The notes beneath the pieces were generated by a model, which was given only the letters and a program-made list of their open reading frames with translations, made no database searches and was not told where the DNA came from. The position numbers and the translations under genes are program-made. 64,000 bases of DNA from Gordonia sp. PDNC005 (lineage in GTDB: Bacteria; Actinomycetota; Actinomycetes; Mycobacteriales; Mycobacteriaceae), in NCBI RefSeq assembly GCF_016919385.1, contig NZ_CP070351.1, forward strand, positions 3,782,001 through 3,846,000, in the 5' to 3' direction. Shown in pieces: positions 1-7,057 of the stretch (position 1 is its first letter; each line of letters begins with the position of its first letter).

Positions 1-481
1 GATCGACGTCCGACGGCACTCCCGCCTTCGCAAGGGCGGCTGCCGCGATGCGAGTCGTCATCTCATGAACGTCCCCCGGTGCTGTCAGCCGATCCCGCAG
101 ATCTGGTCGGTCGGCCAGCTCAAGGATCAATGCGTATCGGGCTCGCATGTCTTCCGTGCGAGCCACCAGCGTGTCGACGAGCCCGACGAGCGTGTCGGTG
201 AGCTCGGCGACGCTCACTCGATCACGACTCACCAGCTCGCTTCCGAGGCTGATCGTCACGTGGTGGGCATCGGCGACCGCGCGGTCGGAGAGAGTGTCGA
301 TCACGATCTCGAGCAGTGCCGATCGTGTCTTCGCGTGATAAGACGTGGTCCCCGACGGAACCTCCGCCTCCCGGTCGACGGCTCGATGTGTCAGGGCACG
401 GACTCCGTCGCGCGCGATGATTCTGATCGCGCTGTCGGCGATCGTCGTGCGGCGGTCTGGCCGCTCAACGGATGTTGACAC
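1..481 (-). CDS. TetR-family transcriptional regulator (partial, runs off left edge)
   Basis: Reading the minus strand from a GTG at 481 gives an uninterrupted frame to base 1 (about 160 codons; the C-terminus is outside the window). The N-terminus has a TetR helix-turn-helix: residues about 12-60 include TIADSAIRIIARDGVRALTH followed by an SGTTSYHAKTRSALL recognition-helix region, the usual G-V-R-A-L-T-H...V...S-G-T-x-x-Y-H pattern. The rest is helical, as in TetR ligand domains. It is divergent from the hydrolase at 552, and the 70-bp gap holds two copies of a palindrome, so it probably represses itself and the hydrolase. The ligand is unknown. Confidence 0.8.
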   Translation of the reverse strand, partial: MSTSVERPDRRTTIADSAIRIIARDGVRALTHRAVDREAEVPSGTTSYHAKTRSALLEIVIDTLSDRAVADAHHVTISLGSELVSRDRVSVAELTDTLVGLVDTLVARTEDMRARYALILELADRPDLRDRLTAPGDVHEMTTRIAAAALAKAGVPSDVD

Positions 482-490
482 GACCCGATA

Positions 491-531
491 CTACAGGTGT
501 AGCGTCGGACTCATAGCCACTACACCTGTAG
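491..531. promoter_or_regulatory. Twin palindromic operator between tetR and hydrolase
   Basis: CTACAGGTGTAG at 491-502 and CTACACCTGTAG at 520-531 are exact reverse complements of each other. Each is itself a palindrome with CTACA/TGTAG arms around a 2-bp centre. Centre-to-centre distance is 29 bp. The pair lies in the divergent tetR/hydrolase gap, the expected place for an operator bound by the TetR regulator. Confidence 0.7.
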
Positions 532-551
532 CGACGAACTGGGGGTCAACC

Positions 552-1427
552 ATGCCGATGATCGAAGATCACGTCGACCGAGATCTGTATCCGTTCGAAT
601 CCCGCTGGTTCACGTCGTCTGTCGGGCGCGTTCACTACGTGGACGAGGGGAGCGGCCCGACGATCGTGTTCTGCCACGGATCACCGACCTGGAGTTTCAT
701 GTTCCGCAAGGTGATGACCTCGTTGCGGAACGACTACCGCTGCATCGCCGCAGATCTTCTCGGCTTCGGCCTCTCGGAACGACCGGACACGTTCGGGTAC
801 ACGGTGCGCGAGCACGTGTCTGTGCTCGGCGAGCTGCTCGACCACCTCGGAGTGGACGACTACATCGTCGTCGGGCACGACTGGGGCGGGCCGATCGGAC
901 TGGCCGCATCGGTGCCACGTGCCGACCGAGTCCGTGGACTAGTGCTGACGAACACGTGTTTCTGGCCGATCACCAGGCTTCCGAATCGCCTGTTCAGCAC
1001 AGTGATGGGCACCCGGATGATGCGTCGTCGAATAGTCGAGCGGAACTTCCTCGTCGAACAGGTACTCCTGGGCCGACTCGGGCCGCCGCTGACCGCCGCG
1101 GAGGCCGATCAGTATCGCCTCGCTCAGCCATCTCCGGCGGCTCGACCCGCCCTGGCAGTGATTCCGACCGAGATCACCGCCGCGGCCCCGCTGCTCTCAA
1201 CGCTGGAGCACAACGTCGCGTCAGCGCTGCGGGACCGTCCGGTCGTCGCGGTATGGGGCATGCGAGACAAGGTGTTTCCGGCACACGACTGTCTGCCACG
1301 CATTCATAGGGCTTTCGACGACGTCACCGAGGTGAGAATCGCGCACGCAGGCCACTTCACTGCCGAAGAAGCTCCCGACGACCTGATTCGAGCGATCGTC
1401 GAGCGCTTCCCGATCAGAGCTGCTTGA
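552..1427 (+). CDS. Alpha/beta hydrolase, haloalkane-dehalogenase-like
   Basis: A 291-residue alpha/beta hydrolase. The oxyanion motif HGSPTW is near residue 40. The nucleophile elbow GHDWGG near residue 110 has Asp instead of Ser, as in haloalkane dehalogenases and fluoroacetate dehalogenases. An acid Asp sits in WGMRDKVFP and the catalytic His in AHAGHF near the C-terminus. The ATG at 552 is preceded by a GGGGG ribosome-binding site and is better than the long upstream extension, which would run through the operator. The 3' end overlaps the convergent gene by 14 bp. Substrate cannot be told from sequence: the halide-binding residue after HG is Ser-Pro rather than Asn-Pro, so an epoxide or ester substrate is also possible. 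Confidence 0.8.
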   Translation: MPMIEDHVDRDLYPFESRWFTSSVGRVHYVDEGSGPTIVFCHGSPTWSFMFRKVMTSLRNDYRCIAADLLGFGLSERPDTFGYTVREHVSVLGELLDHLGVDDYIVVGHDWGGPIGLAASVPRADRVRGLVLTNTCFWPITRLPNRLFSTVMGTRMMRRRIVERNFLVEQVLLGRLGPPLTAAEADQYRLAQPSPAARPALAVIPTEITAAAPLLSTLEHNVASALRDRPVVAVWGMRDKVFPAHDCLPRIHRAFDDVTEVRIAHAGHFTAEEAPDDLIRAIVERFPIRAA

Positions 1428-1809
1428 GGTCCGACTGCTCCCAGACGGCACGCATCGAGACGATCTTGCCCTCGTCGTTGAACACCATGATGTCGACGGG
1501 GGTTATCTCAAACTTCATTCCGGCGGTGCCCGTCACCAGAGTGAACTCGAAGACTGCGGTGTCGCCGGCGATCTTGGTCCACTTGAGTGTGGCGTCGCGA
1601 CTGTCGAGGTTCGTGATGATCCCGTAGAACTCGACCAGTTCCTCGCGAGTGCCTCGGATCGGCGCACCGATCGGGTCCTCTACTGTCGCGCCCGCGGCGT
1701 ACAGGTCGGCGATGTCGTCGGCGGACCCGCCGTTGAGGCCGTCGATGTAGGCCTGGACGGTCGCGGCGATCTTCTCCGACAGCGTGAGTTCCTGCTGGTC
1801 AGCGGTCAT
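1414..1809 (-). CDS. SnoaL-like / ketosteroid isomerase-like protein
   Basis: A 131-residue protein with the NTF2/SnoaL cone-fold layout: a helical start (TVQAYIDGLNGGSADDIADLY), then ATVEDPIGAP with the Asp typical of delta-5-3-ketosteroid isomerases, then beta-strands ending in MRAVWEQSD. It starts at an ATG behind AGGGAG. A KstR-type operator lies 16 bp upstream, which supports a role in sterol or steroid catabolism; the precise reaction is not proven. Convergent with the hydrolase and divergent from the UPF0060 gene. Confidence 0.75.
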   Translation of the reverse strand: MTADQQELTLSEKIAATVQAYIDGLNGGSADDIADLYAAGATVEDPIGAPIRGTREELVEFYGIITNLDSRDATLKWTKIAGDTAVFEFTLVTGTAGMKFEITPVDIMVFNDEGKIVSMRAVWEQSDLKQL

Positions 1810-1824
1810 TTTCACTCCCTGAAT

Positions 1825-1838
1825 TGAAACATGTTCTA
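1825..1838. promoter_or_regulatory. KstR-type operator
   Basis: TGAAACATGTTCTA fits every fixed base of the mycobacterial KstR consensus TnnAACnnGTTnnA. It sits immediately upstream of the ketosteroid-isomerase-like gene, where a KstR repressor of cholesterol catabolism would block transcription. Match to consensus is seen; binding is inferred. Confidence 0.65.
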
Positions 1839-1893
1839 GTTGAACCGTAGCAGGGGAGGAGTGCATGCTGAAGTGTCCTGGCACGATTGGCCC

Positions 1894-2226
1894 ATGGTGA
1901 TCCGTTCGCTTCTCCTATTCGCCCTCGCCGCCGTTGCCGAGATCGGCGGCGCATGGCTCGTCTGGCAGGGAGTACGGGAACATCGCGGATGGCTGTGGAT
2001 CGGTGCCGGAGTCATCGCGCTGGGCGCCTACGGTTTTGTCGCCACCCTGCAACCCGATGCCGAGTTCGGCCGCATCCTGGCTGCATACGGCGGAGTGTTC
2101 GTGGCGGGGTCACTCGCGTGGGGAATGGTCGCGGACGGCTACCGGCCGGATCGATGGGATGTCATCGGCGCCCTCGTCTGCCTCGCAGGCGTGGCCCTGA
2201 TCATGTACGCGCCGCGGAGCACCTAG
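1894..2226 (+). CDS. UPF0060 (YnfA) family small membrane protein
   Basis: A 110-residue four-helix membrane protein typical of the YnfA/UPF0060 family, with signature segments [40 protein letters not shown] and [10 protein letters not shown]. Family members resemble small multidrug-resistance transporters, but the function is not established here. ATG at 1894 or GTG at 1897 both fit; the longer upstream frame overlaps the divergent promoter. Confidence 0.85.
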   Translation: MVIRSLLLFALAAVAEIGGAWLVWQGVREHRGWLWIGAGVIALGAYGFVATLQPDAEFGRILAAYGGVFVAGSLAWGMVADGYRPDRWDVIGALVCLAGVALIMYAPRST

Positions 2227-2253
2227 GCATCCGCGGCGCGCGAGCTGGCCCGA

Positions 2254-3444
2254 TCAGCGCAGGTCGGCGCTGCTCTTGCCCAGCACGCGGCGGGCGATGA
2301 TCAGCTGCTGGATCTGCTGAGTTCCCTCGAAGATGTCGAGGATCTTCGAGTCGCGCGCCCACTTCTCGAGCATCTCCTTCTCGGAGAAGCCCGCGGTGGC
2401 GCCGATCTCGACGGCCTTGTTCGTCAGATCGGTGACGGTGCGTCCGGCCTTCGCCTTCGACATCGACGCCTCAGTCGAGTTCGGCTGCTTGTTGTCGGCC
2501 ATCCACGCGGCGCGCAGAGTCAGCATCCACGACGCCTCCCAGTCGGACTCGAGACGGATGAACTCGGCGACGGCTGCATGTTGGGCGGCGACGGGTCGGT
2601 CGTAGTCGATCTCGTGGCCGGCTTCCTCGATGATCCGGCGCAGCTCTTCGAGTGCGGCGCGGCCAAGACCGACGGCCATAGCGGCGACCACCGGGCGGGT
2701 GTTGTCGAACGTCTGCATGACGCCGCCGAAACCCTTCTTGACGTTGATCTCCGGGGTTCCCAGAAGGTTGTCTGCCGACACCCGAGCGTTCTCGAAACGC
2801 ACGACTGCGGTGTCGGACGAGCGGATGCCGAGCTTGTGCTCGAGGCGCGCGACGGTGACGCCGTCGGTGGACATCGGGACAACGAAGCTCTTGATGGCGG
2901 CGCGCCCGACGTTCTTGTCGAGCGTCGCCCAGACCACGACGTGGTCGGCGCGCGAACCGGCGGTCACGAAGATCTTCTCGCCGTTGATGACGTACTCGTT
3001 GCCGTCGAGAACGGCGGTTGTCGAGACTGCGGCAGAGTCGGAGCCGAAGCCCGGCTCGGTGATCGCCATGGCGGCCCACACGTCGGCGAAGCGTTCAAGC
3101 TGCTCCTCGTTTGCCACCGCGGCGATCGCCGCGTTGCCGAGGCCCTGGTAGGGGATCGACAGCATCAGGCCGACGTCGCCCCAGCTCAGCTCGCGTGCGT
3201 TGAGCACCGAGCGGAGATTGGCGCCGTTGACGGTGTCCTCCTTCGCCGCGGCGGCCTTGTCGGAGTCCTTGTCCCCGCCGCGCGCCTGTTTGGCGATCTT
3301 GCCGAGTTCGTCCAGTTCCACCGGGTACTCGTGCTCGGCCTGGTCGTACTTGCGGGATATGGGCCGGAAGATGTGCTCGGCCGCGAGACGGGCGCGCTCG
3401 ACCGTGGAGTTCAGCTTCTCCGGGAGCTCAAGGTTGATAGCCAT
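2254..3444 (-). CDS. Acyl-CoA dehydrogenase
   Basis: A 396-residue FAD-dependent acyl-CoA dehydrogenase catalysing alpha,beta-desaturation of an acyl-CoA. The FAD/substrate-binding segment MAITEPGFGSDSAAV lies in the middle domain, and the C-terminal FEGTQQIQQLIIARRVLG segment contains the catalytic-base region typical of short/medium-chain enzymes. An insert rich in Lys/Asp (KQARGGDKDSDKAAAAKED) near residue 50 is unusual for the family. A perfect palindrome lies directly upstream of the ATG, suggesting TetR/FadR-type control. Monocistronic by spacing. Confidence 0.9.
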   Translation of the reverse strand: MAINLELPEKLNSTVERARLAAEHIFRPISRKYDQAEHEYPVELDELGKIAKQARGGDKDSDKAAAAKEDTVNGANLRSVLNARELSWGDVGLMLSIPYQGLGNAAIAAVANEEQLERFADVWAAMAITEPGFGSDSAAVSTTAVLDGNEYVINGEKIFVTAGSRADHVVVWATLDKNVGRAAIKSFVVPMSTDGVTVARLEHKLGIRSSDTAVVRFENARVSADNLLGTPEINVKKGFGGVMQTFDNTRPVVAAMAVGLGRAALEELRRIIEEAGHEIDYDRPVAAQHAAVAEFIRLESDWEASWMLTLRAAWMADNKQPNSTEASMSKAKAGRTVTDLTNKAVEIGATAGFSEKEMLEKWARDSKILDIFEGTQQIQQLIIARRVLGKSSADLR

Positions 3445-3452
3445 GCCGCAAC

Positions 3453-3468
3453 CTTACTATCGAGTAAG
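3453..3468. promoter_or_regulatory. Palindrome upstream of acyl-CoA dehydrogenase
   Basis: CTTACT-ATCG-AGTAAG is a perfect inverted repeat with 6-bp arms starting 9 bp before the acyl-CoA dehydrogenase start codon, with a further TTACTT half-site at 3469. Position and symmetry suggest a TetR-family repressor site; which regulator is unknown. Confidence 0.5.
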
Positions 3469-3514
3469 TTACTTGTCGATAGGCTCTCACGGGCCGGGCC
3501 GCTACGGTCGAAGC

Positions 3515-4573
3515 GTGACCTCCCGCGTGTACCCCCCGCTCCGCACTGCACCGCCCGCCAAACTCGTGACCGGCGGCCGATACAACTTCGGCACCTACGA
3601 CGGGCCGATCGCAACGATCAATCCGCTCGACGCAGCGGGTGACGGCCTGCTCGCCGGACCTCGACGCGCGGTGCGCGACCTCGGACTCAAGGAGTGGGAG
3701 GCGTTCCAGCTCGGTGACGACGACTGGTTCGTGCTCGGCGCCGTCTACAACGCGAAGGCCCTCGGCCTCCTGCAGGTCCTGGTGGTCGACAAGCGCAAGG
3801 ACATCATCACCCGATTCGAGACGAAGCTGCCGTCACCGATGCTGTCGGTGGCGCGCGGCCTGTCCGGCACCACCTCGCACGGCGACTTCGACGGACTCAA
3901 GATCTCCCTCGGAAACGACCTTCCCGACGGGACCCTGACTGTCGACGCGACCCGCTCTGCACGGGGCGACAACCCGTCGCTCTCGCTGCACACGACGGGG
4001 GACTGTTCACCCGAGTCGGCCGCTCACCTCGTGATCGTTCATCCGTTCGCCGACAACGACGCCCTGTATTCGCACAAGGTGATAATGCCGATGACCGGTT
4101 CACTCGTCCTCGGCGACGAGCGGGTCGGATTCGCCGATGACCACGGCTTCCTGATCCTCGACGATCATCACGGCGACTACCCGCGCCCGATGAAGTACGA
4201 CTGGATCACCGCGGCGCGTCGCACCGACGGCAGGGTCGAAGGATTCAACCTGACCGACAACCAGATCCGGAACCCCGCTGAGTTCAACGAGAACGCGATC
4301 TGGGTCGGGAACACTCTCGACCGGCTTCCGCCGGTGACCTTCGAGCGGCCCGATGGGCCGTGGGGGATGTGGCGCGCTCGTGACGCCGACGGCGCAGTCG
4401 ACGTGACGTTCACCCCGGTCGTGAAATCGACGATGCACGTAGGGCCGCGAAAAGTGCTCGCCGAGTACTACGCGCCGTACGGCTGGTTCTCCGGTGTCAT
4501 CCACGGCGAGAACAACACTCTCTCCGTGGACGGCATGTACGGCGTCGGCGAGCAGAAACGCATCACCGTCTGA
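3515..4573 (+). CDS. DUF2804 family protein
   Basis: A 352-residue soluble protein recognised as DUF2804 from its length and segments such as KEWEAFQLGDDDWF, PMLSVARGLSGTT and PVTFERPDGPWGMWRARD, rich in aromatic residues and beta-strands. No enzymatic role is established for the family; it often occurs beside lipid-metabolism genes, consistent with the neighbouring acyl-CoA dehydrogenase. The frame continues far upstream, but GTG at 3515 clears the divergent promoter and starts where family homology begins. Confidence 0.8.
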   Translation: MTSRVYPPLRTAPPAKLVTGGRYNFGTYDGPIATINPLDAAGDGLLAGPRRAVRDLGLKEWEAFQLGDDDWFVLGAVYNAKALGLLQVLVVDKRKDIITRFETKLPSPMLSVARGLSGTTSHGDFDGLKISLGNDLPDGTLTVDATRSARGDNPSLSLHTTGDCSPESAAHLVIVHPFADNDALYSHKVIMPMTGSLVLGDERVGFADDHGFLILDDHHGDYPRPMKYDWITAARRTDGRVEGFNLTDNQIRNPAEFNENAIWVGNTLDRLPPVTFERPDGPWGMWRARDADGAVDVTFTPVVKSTMHVGPRKVLAEYYAPYGWFSGVIHGENNTLSVDGMYGVGEQKRITV

Positions 4574-4597
4574 CACACCGTCAGTCTCCGGGTACGA

Positions 4598-5035
4598 CTA
4601 CGCCCCGGCGCTGGAAGCGATCCGGGGCGTGAAAGTTGTATGGGGTGCGACGGTGATGAATTCGCGGCCTTGTGCAGACAAGGCTGCCGACAGCAGGTCG
4701 GCGGCGGGATGTGAATCGGTGACGATGCGGGTGACGGTCTGGTCGGCGAGGAGCCGCCTGAGGACGGACGACAAGTCGTCCTCTCGACATGTCTCGTCGA
4801 CCCGCATTCCGCGGGACAAGGCCCATTCCTTGAGCTCGCCCGCACTGCGCGGATCGCTCAGATAGAGCGCCGTCCGGCCGGGCCGCGTCGCCTGTGAAAC
4901 GGGCGTGTCCGAGACGTCGACCAAGATCAGGCGTCCCACTTTCCGCGCAGGGTGAGGCAACGTCCCGTTCTTGAACCAGCGTTGCGCGGTCTTCGTCGAG
5001 ATCCCCTGCGTCTGCGCGTATCGGGTGAGGTTCAT
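4598..5035 (-). CDS. Degenerate IS607-type serine recombinase with MerR-like HTH
   Basis: 145 residues. Residues 1-37 form a MerR/excisionase-like helix-turn-helix (YAQTQGISTKTAQRWFKNG, PARKVGRLILV) as at the start of IS607 TnpA. The rest follows the resolvase fold layout: LRRLLADQTVTRIVTD then SAALSAQGREFITV matches the LLSDP..TTIVVEHRDR...EAALAAQGR region of IS607 recombinases. The catalytic YARVSS motif is replaced by ALYLSDPRS and the active-site Arg motif EHRDR by TDSHPA, so it is very probably inactive as a recombinase. No tnpB gene is adjacent. It may be domesticated as a DNA-binding regulator, or be a relic. Confidence 0.6.
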   Translation of the reverse strand: MNLTRYAQTQGISTKTAQRWFKNGTLPHPARKVGRLILVDVSDTPVSQATRPGRTALYLSDPRSAGELKEWALSRGMRVDETCREDDLSSVLRRLLADQTVTRIVTDSHPAADLLSAALSAQGREFITVAPHTTFTPRIASSAGA

Positions 5036-5089
5036 CGTCGCCACGAAGAGACAGTGTCCAGCCGATGTACGACTCAAGTCAATTCGTAT

Positions 5090-5113
5090 CCGGTCAATAA
5101 AAGACTTGACCGG
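5090..5113. repeat. Inverted repeat upstream of the IS607-like gene
   Basis: CCGGTCAA and TTGACCGG form perfect 8-bp arms around an 8-bp spacer, 55 bp upstream of the recombinase-like gene and 39 bp before tRNA-Arg. Shorter echoes (CAAGTC, GACTT, CGGAC) surround it. It could be the binding site of the HTH protein or an old recombination site. Confidence 0.5.
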
Positions 5114-5151
5114 ACTTTAGCGGACACTTAGCGTTCTCCACGTCATACAAC

Positions 5152-5224
5152 GTCTTCCTAGCTCAGTGGATAGAGCGTCCGGCTACGAACCGGGAGGTCA
5201 GGGGTTCAAATCCCTTGGAGGACA
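5152..5224 (+). tRNA. tRNA-Arg (ACG)
   Basis: A 73-nt cloverleaf. Acceptor stem GTCTTCC pairs with GGAGGAC (one G-U), discriminator A. The D-arm is AGCTCAGTGGATAGAGC, the anticodon loop CTACGAA gives ACG (Arg), and the T-arm has GGTTCAAATCC. CCA is not encoded. Confidence 0.95.
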
Positions 5225-5252
5225 CGCGAAGCGAGAAGAGGCTCGGGCAGTC

Positions 5253-5711
5253 ATGGTCATCGAGGCGATAGATCGAATACCCGTCGTGGTCCGCAATGCG
5301 GACAACGCAGTGCTCCACAGTCGACCTTTTCGCGAGATCGTCGGGCATCTGCTCGACGGAAAGGTGTGGGTGGTCGCGAACTTCGACCCGCCGGTCATCG
5401 CACACGCGGTGTCCATGCAGATCGAGGTTCCGCGGGAGGTGATCCTCCGCGACTACGTGTACCGCCCGTACGTGGAGGTGGACCGTACAACGCGCGAGAA
5501 GATTCTGCGTCGGGACCGCCATCTCTGCGGCTACTGCGGCCTGCACGCGAACACGTGGGATCACGTGATGCCGCAGTCCCGCGGGGGCGGCAACACCTGG
5601 TTCAACTGCATCGCAGCATGCGGACCATGCAACTGGGACAAGGGCGATCGCACCCCGGAAGAGGCGGGCCTCCGCCTGCTCTGGGAGCCTTACCGTCCCG
5701 CCTGGGCGTGA
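5253..5711 (+). CDS. HNH endonuclease
   Basis: A 152-residue protein with a C-terminal HNH domain (residues about 88-140): CGYC zinc-knuckle pair, WDHVMPQSRGGGNTWFN catalytic beta-beta-alpha segment, second CGPCN pair, and the DRTPEEAG tail typical of actinobacterial stand-alone HNH proteins. The start is the ATG at 5253; a longer frame runs into the tRNA and is not real. It is 29 bp after tRNA-Arg and 40 bp before rtcB on the same strand, so co-transcription with the RNA ligase is plausible. Target is unknown. Confidence 0.85.
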   Translation: MVIEAIDRIPVVVRNADNAVLHSRPFREIVGHLLDGKVWVVANFDPPVIAHAVSMQIEVPREVILRDYVYRPYVEVDRTTREKILRRDRHLCGYCGLHANTWDHVMPQSRGGGNTWFNCIAACGPCNWDKGDRTPEEAGLRLLWEPYRPAWA

Positions 5712-5751
5712 TGCCCATTGAGAGAAGAACATTGTTGAGAGGAGGGGACTC

Positions 5752-6960
5752 ATGAACGAGTACCCCGTTGCGCTTCCCGGAGCGCGGGCCGACACGCTGA
5801 TGTGGGCCGAACCGGGAGAGATCGAACCTGCGGCGCTGGACCAGCTCCGAAACATCTCCAAGCTCCCCTGGGTGGAGAAGCTCCGGGTGATGCCCGACGT
5901 GCACCTCGGCAAGGGTGCGACTGTCGGTTCAGTGATCGCGATGCGCGACGCCGTCGCGCCGGCAGCCGTCGGTGTCGACATCGGATGCGGCATGGCAGCC
6001 GTTCAGACCGATCTGACGATGGACGACCTGCCGGACAGCCTCGCACCTCTGCGTGCGGGCATCGAGCAGGCCGTTCCCGTCGGCTTCAACGCTCACAACG
6101 GCGTCACCGACGTGCTGCGGAAGCAGTGGCCGCTCAAGCGCGAGGCCGACCGGCTCTTCGGATCGTTCGACGCACTCCGTGCGCCGAAGATCGCTGAACG
6201 TGAAGGCCGCATGCACGCCCAGTGCGGATCCCTGGGCGGGGGAAATCACTTCATCGAGGTGTGCGCAGACGACGACGGCAGCATCTGGCTGATGCTTCAC
6301 TCCGGCTCCCGCAACATCGGCAACGAACTCGCGCGTCGGCACATCGAGACCGCTCGAACCCTTGAGCACAATCTCGGCCTGCCGGACCGCGACCTCGCGG
6401 TGTTCCTCGCAGGAACTGAGGAGATGTCCGCCTACCTGCACGATCTGTACTGGGCGCAGGATTACGCCCGCCTGAACCGGGCGGCGATGATGGCCCTGGT
6501 CAAGGCTGTCGTCGTCGAACACTTCCCGCAGGTGACGTTCCGGTCCGAGGTGCAGTGCCACCACAACTACGTCGCAGAGGAGACCTACGACGGCGTGGAT
6601 GTGATCGTCACCCGCAAGGGCGCGATCCGCGCGGGCTCTGGCGATCTCGGGCTGATTCCGGGCTCCATGGGAACCGGATCGTTCGTCGTCCGTGGTCTCG
6701 GCAATGAGCAGGGCCTGTGCTCGGCGTCCCACGGTGCCGGCCGTCGTATGTCCCGCACCAAGGCGAAGAAGACGTTCACCGTCGACGACCTCGCGACGCA
6801 GACGGCCGGAGTCGAATGCCGCAAGGACCGCGGGGTGCTCGACGAGATCCCGGGCGCCTACAAGGACCTTCAGCAGGTGATCAACGCCCAGACCACCGGG
6901 CCGTCACCGCTGGTCGAGGTGGTCGCCCGCCTCACCACGCTGATGTGCGTCAAGGGCTGA
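5752..6960 (+). CDS. rtcB: RNA-splicing ligase RtcB
   Basis: A 402-residue GTP- and Mn-dependent 3'-phosphate RNA ligase that rejoins broken tRNA and other RNA. Metal ligands are visible in PDVHLGKG, VDIGCGM (Cys79), GGGNHFIEV and LMLHSGSRNIG; the guanylylated His lies in SASHGAGRRMSR near residue 327. Start ATG has a strong GAGAGGAGGGG ribosome-binding site. No archease gene is next to it. Its position behind a tRNA and an HNH nuclease suggests an RNA repair or stress context. Confidence 0.93.
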   Translation: MNEYPVALPGARADTLMWAEPGEIEPAALDQLRNISKLPWVEKLRVMPDVHLGKGATVGSVIAMRDAVAPAAVGVDIGCGMAAVQTDLTMDDLPDSLAPLRAGIEQAVPVGFNAHNGVTDVLRKQWPLKREADRLFGSFDALRAPKIAEREGRMHAQCGSLGGGNHFIEVCADDDGSIWLMLHSGSRNIGNELARRHIETARTLEHNLGLPDRDLAVFLAGTEEMSAYLHDLYWAQDYARLNRAAMMALVKAVVVEHFPQVTFRSEVQCHHNYVAEETYDGVDVIVTRKGAIRAGSGDLGLIPGSMGTGSFVVRGLGNEQGLCSASHGAGRRMSRTKAKKTFTVDDLATQTAGVECRKDRGVLDEIPGAYKDLQQVINAQTTGPSPLVEVVARLTTLMCVKG

Positions 6961-6978
6961 GCGCCCGCTGCCAGACGC

Positions 6979-7047
6979 AAAAGTCAGTACTCAGACGCGA
7001 CACCGAGGGCAATATGCCCTCGAGTCTCGATCTGAGTACTGACTTTT
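6979..7047. terminator. Bidirectional terminator / nested cruciform between rtcB and leuS
   Basis: AAAAGTCAGTACTCAGA at 6979-6995 is repeated as its exact reverse complement at 7031-7047, giving 17-bp arms with A/T runs at both outer ends. Inside is a second perfect hairpin, CGAGGGC-AATAT-GCCCTCG at 7004-7022. It lies between convergent rtcB and leuS, so it can end transcription from both sides. Confidence 0.8.
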
Positions 7048-7057
7048 GGCGTACCTG

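Noticed and set aside
2578..3642. 354-codon plus-strand frame opposite the acyl-CoA dehydrogenase
   Set aside because: Antisense shadow of a clear gene; high-GC third positions make long mirror frames. The protein has no recognisable domain.
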